Of a stretch of DNA of 64,000 nucleotides, positions 62,201 to 64,000 are shown piece after piece. Position 1 is the stretch's first letter; each line of letters opens with the position of its first letter. The stretch spans positions 372,001 through 436,000 of the forward strand of contig CAWGOZ010000006.1 of assembly GCA_963824345.1 (NCBI GenBank). The letters are read 5' to 3'. A program made the position numbers and the translations under genes. The stretch comes from Palsa-89 sp963824345 (GTDB taxonomy: Bacteria > Acidobacteriota > Terriglobia > Bryobacterales > Bryobacteraceae). The notes beneath the pieces were generated by a model that saw nothing but the letters and a program-made list of their open reading frames with translations, ran no database searches and had not been told where the DNA came from.

Positions 62201-63928
62201 ATGCTTCGACAGGTGGCCGGATGGTTGCTGACGCTGGTAACGGTGCTTTCCATCGCCGGCGCACAAGACGCCGAGTGGCTTACCTATGGGCTCACGCAAG
62301 GCGAAACGCGCTACAGTCCGCTGGCGCAGATCAACGCGACGAACGTACAGCGGCTGGCCCTGGCATGGTCCTACGACGTGGGCCCGGGCGGCGGCGGACA
62401 GGAAGCCACCCCTCTGGTTTGGAACGGGACCATTTACGGAATCACCAACTGGAGCGTGGTTTTTGCGGTAGACGCGCGCAGCGGGAAGGAGCGCTGGCGC
62501 TGGGATCCGGAAGTGAACCAAGAGGCAGTGCGCCCTACCGTCTGCTGCGGGGTGGCGAATCGAGGCATCGCGATTTATCAGGGCCTGATTATCGCGCCAA
62601 TCATCGATGGCCGCCTACACGCGCTGGATGCGAATACCGGCAAACCGGTCTGGGAGGCGCGCGTCGCGTATTCTCAGGACGAGTACACCATCACCATGGC
62701 GCCGCGCATCGCTAATGGCAAGGTGATTGTCGGCATCAGCGGCGGCGATCATCCGAAGCGCGGATTTTTCGACGCCTATGACGCGCTGACCGGCCGGCGC
62801 GCCTGGCGCTTCTACACAGTTCCCGGTGATCCATCCAAGCCGTTCGAAAACGCCGCCATGCGCAAAGCCGCCGAAACCTGGGATCCGAATGCGTGGAAGC
62901 TGGGCGGCGGCGGCGCGGTGTGGGACGGAATCGCGTACGATCCCGAGACCGATTTAGTTTACGCCGGCACCGGCAACGCCGAACCGTGGCCCGAGGAATT
63001 TCGCGGACAGAAAGGCAAGGACAGCCTGTACGCCTGCTCCATTCTTGCGGTACATGCTTCCACGGGCGAATTGCAATGGTATTACCAGGTGGTACCGGAG
63101 GACACCTGGGACTTCGACAGCGTGCAGCAGATGATGCTGGCGGATATCACGATCGGCGGGCGGCCGCGCAAGGTGCTGATGCAGGCCAGCAAGAACGGCT
63201 TCTTCTATGTGCTGGATCGCGTAACCGGCGAATTTATTTCCGCGCAACCGTATGCGAAAGTGAACTGGGCCAAGGGTATCGATCCGAAAACGGGGCGGCC
63301 CATCGTGAACGAAGAAGCTCGCTACGGGCGGGAGCCCCTGACTATTTTTCCGTCGGCTGGCGGCGCGCACAACTGGTCGCCCATGTCGTTTAATCCGGCC
63401 ACCGGCCTGGTGTACGTTTCCATGAACACGGCCAGTAGCTGGACTTTTGCCAGCCAGGACAAGTACGAGGCCAAACCCGACCGAACGCCCAATAGCGGAA
63501 TCATTCGTCCCATGCCGCCGGCGCGTGAGAACAAAATTCCCGTGATTGGTCCTGAACCGCTGGAAGGCGCGGGTAATCGGGGAGCACTGATGGCATGGGA
63601 TCCAGTGGCGCAGCAAATTCGCTGGCGTATGCCGGGCGGCGGCGGGATCGGCGGGGGAACCCTGAGCACCGCGGGCAATCTCGTATTTCAAACCATCAAC
63701 GACGGGCGGCTGATGGCTTATAGCGCGGACAAAGGGGAGAAGCTGCTCGAAATTCCGACCGGATTGAAGAGCGGAATGGGGCCGCCGATCACCTATGAAA
63801 TCGACGGCAAACAATACGTGGCGCTCATGGGCGGCGTTGGCCAGGTAACAGGCAACGCGGGGCCGCAGAATTCGGCTACGCCCAATCCGCCCAAGCTGCT
63901 GACGTACGTATTAAGTGACGTCCAGTAG
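62201..63928 (+). CDS. secreted PQQ-dependent dehydrogenase
   Basis: In this 575-residue quinoprotein a signal peptide (MLRQVAGWLLTLVTVLSIAG) precedes an eight-bladed propeller. The vicinal Cys pair in VRPTVCCGVANRG is typical of PQQ sites, and tryptophan-docking text WYYQVVPEDTWDFDSVQQ is present. No haem-c CxxCH motif or cytochrome domain is present. It oxidises an alcohol, aldehyde or sugar in the periplasm. Electron acceptors must be separate. The ATG at 62201 fits the signal peptide better than 62183. Confidence 0.86.
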   Translation: MLRQVAGWLLTLVTVLSIAGAQDAEWLTYGLTQGETRYSPLAQINATNVQRLALAWSYDVGPGGGGQEATPLVWNGTIYGITNWSVVFAVDARSGKERWRWDPEVNQEAVRPTVCCGVANRGIAIYQGLIIAPIIDGRLHALDANTGKPVWEARVAYSQDEYTITMAPRIANGKVIVGISGGDHPKRGFFDAYDALTGRRAWRFYTVPGDPSKPFENAAMRKAAETWDPNAWKLGGGGAVWDGIAYDPETDLVYAGTGNAEPWPEEFRGQKGKDSLYACSILAVHASTGELQWYYQVVPEDTWDFDSVQQMMLADITIGGRPRKVLMQASKNGFFYVLDRVTGEFISAQPYAKVNWAKGIDPKTGRPIVNEEARYGREPLTIFPSAGGAHNWSPMSFNPATGLVYVSMNTASSWTFASQDKYEAKPDRTPNSGIIRPMPPARENKIPVIGPEPLEGAGNRGALMAWDPVAQQIRWRMPGGGGIGGGTLSTAGNLVFQTINDGRLMAYSADKGEKLLEIPTGLKSGMGPPITYEIDGKQYVALMGGVGQVTGNAGPQNSATPNPPKLLTYVLSDVQ

Positions 63929-64000
63929 GGTACTAGCGTCCTGTAGCTCGTCGAGCTTTTGAATCGCCTGCGCGAGGCGATCGCGCTGGGCGGCCGAGAG
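63911..64000 (-). CDS. 3' end of a minus-strand gene (partial)
   Basis: The last 29 codons of a gene entering from the right read LSAAQRDRLAQAIQKLDELQ, then DASTLLDVT and TAA. The helical, charged text looks coding. It overlaps the end of the convergent PQQ dehydrogenase gene by 18 bases. The family cannot be told. Confidence 0.5.
   Translation of the reverse strand, partial: LSAAQRDRLAQAIQKLDELQDASTLLDVT

Overview
The window looks like chromosome from an acidobacterium, probably of the Bryobacterales / Candidatus Solibacter type. This is inferred from the GC-rich sequence, from many lineage-typical secreted proteins of unknown function, from a DUF2911 protein, a YceI protein and a two-cysteine quinoprotein, and from short interspersed palindromes and repeats. 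No rRNA, tRNA or CRISPR array was seen. Several genes carry single-base frame breaks, so the source may be a draft or metagenome assembly, or there may be real decay.

Region 1 (1-9033, minus strand) is the structural half of a tailed phage or phage-derived particle. In transcription order it holds a small basic protein, large terminase, portal, scaffold, P22-like coat protein, a small protein, head-tail connector, tail terminator-like protein, tail tube, two tail-assembly chaperones joined by a canonical A AAA AAC -1 frameshift site, a very short tape-measure-like protein and a DUF2460-like distal tail protein cut by the window edge. The tail order resembles gene transfer agents.

Region 2 (9185-11717) is best read as one IS1595-family mobile element. 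An inverted repeat flanks a DUF262 gene, a 57-codon gene and the transposase. The transposase promoter has its -35 box inside the right repeat.

Region 3 (11795-33152) is a mosaic of chromosomal genes: an acyl-CoA ligase, an S9 peptidase, a TPR lipoprotein-like protein, a class A penicillin-binding protein, a STAS protein, a YceI protein, a zinc-finger/HNH-like anti-sigma-type protein coupled to a TonB-dependent receptor, an M17 N-domain protein, an HU / site-2-protease pair, a broken antitoxin, a GNAT enzyme, a VOC protein and an amidohydrolase.

Region 4 (33203-46080) is a dense plus-strand block with many start/stop overlaps: rimO, yacG, pgpA, an NHL-propeller protein, cinA, a frame-broken radical SAM gene, an ALDH7-type dehydrogenase, hyuB, a DUF2071 protein, a 49-residue membrane protein coupled to rph, rdgB, a cupin, a DinB protein and two tandem related small proteins.

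Region 5 (46077-64000) holds a DUF2911 protein, an MFS transporter, a membrane glycosyltransferase, a divergent transketolase, a TPR/ATP-grasp fusion, a TetR / DJ-1 / DUF6010 operon with a palindromic operator, and an enoyl-CoA hydratase / epoxide hydrolase pair behind a sigma-54 promoter next to a sigma-54 activator gene. It ends with dnaB, a membrane protein, a PQQ dehydrogenase and the end of a last minus-strand gene.
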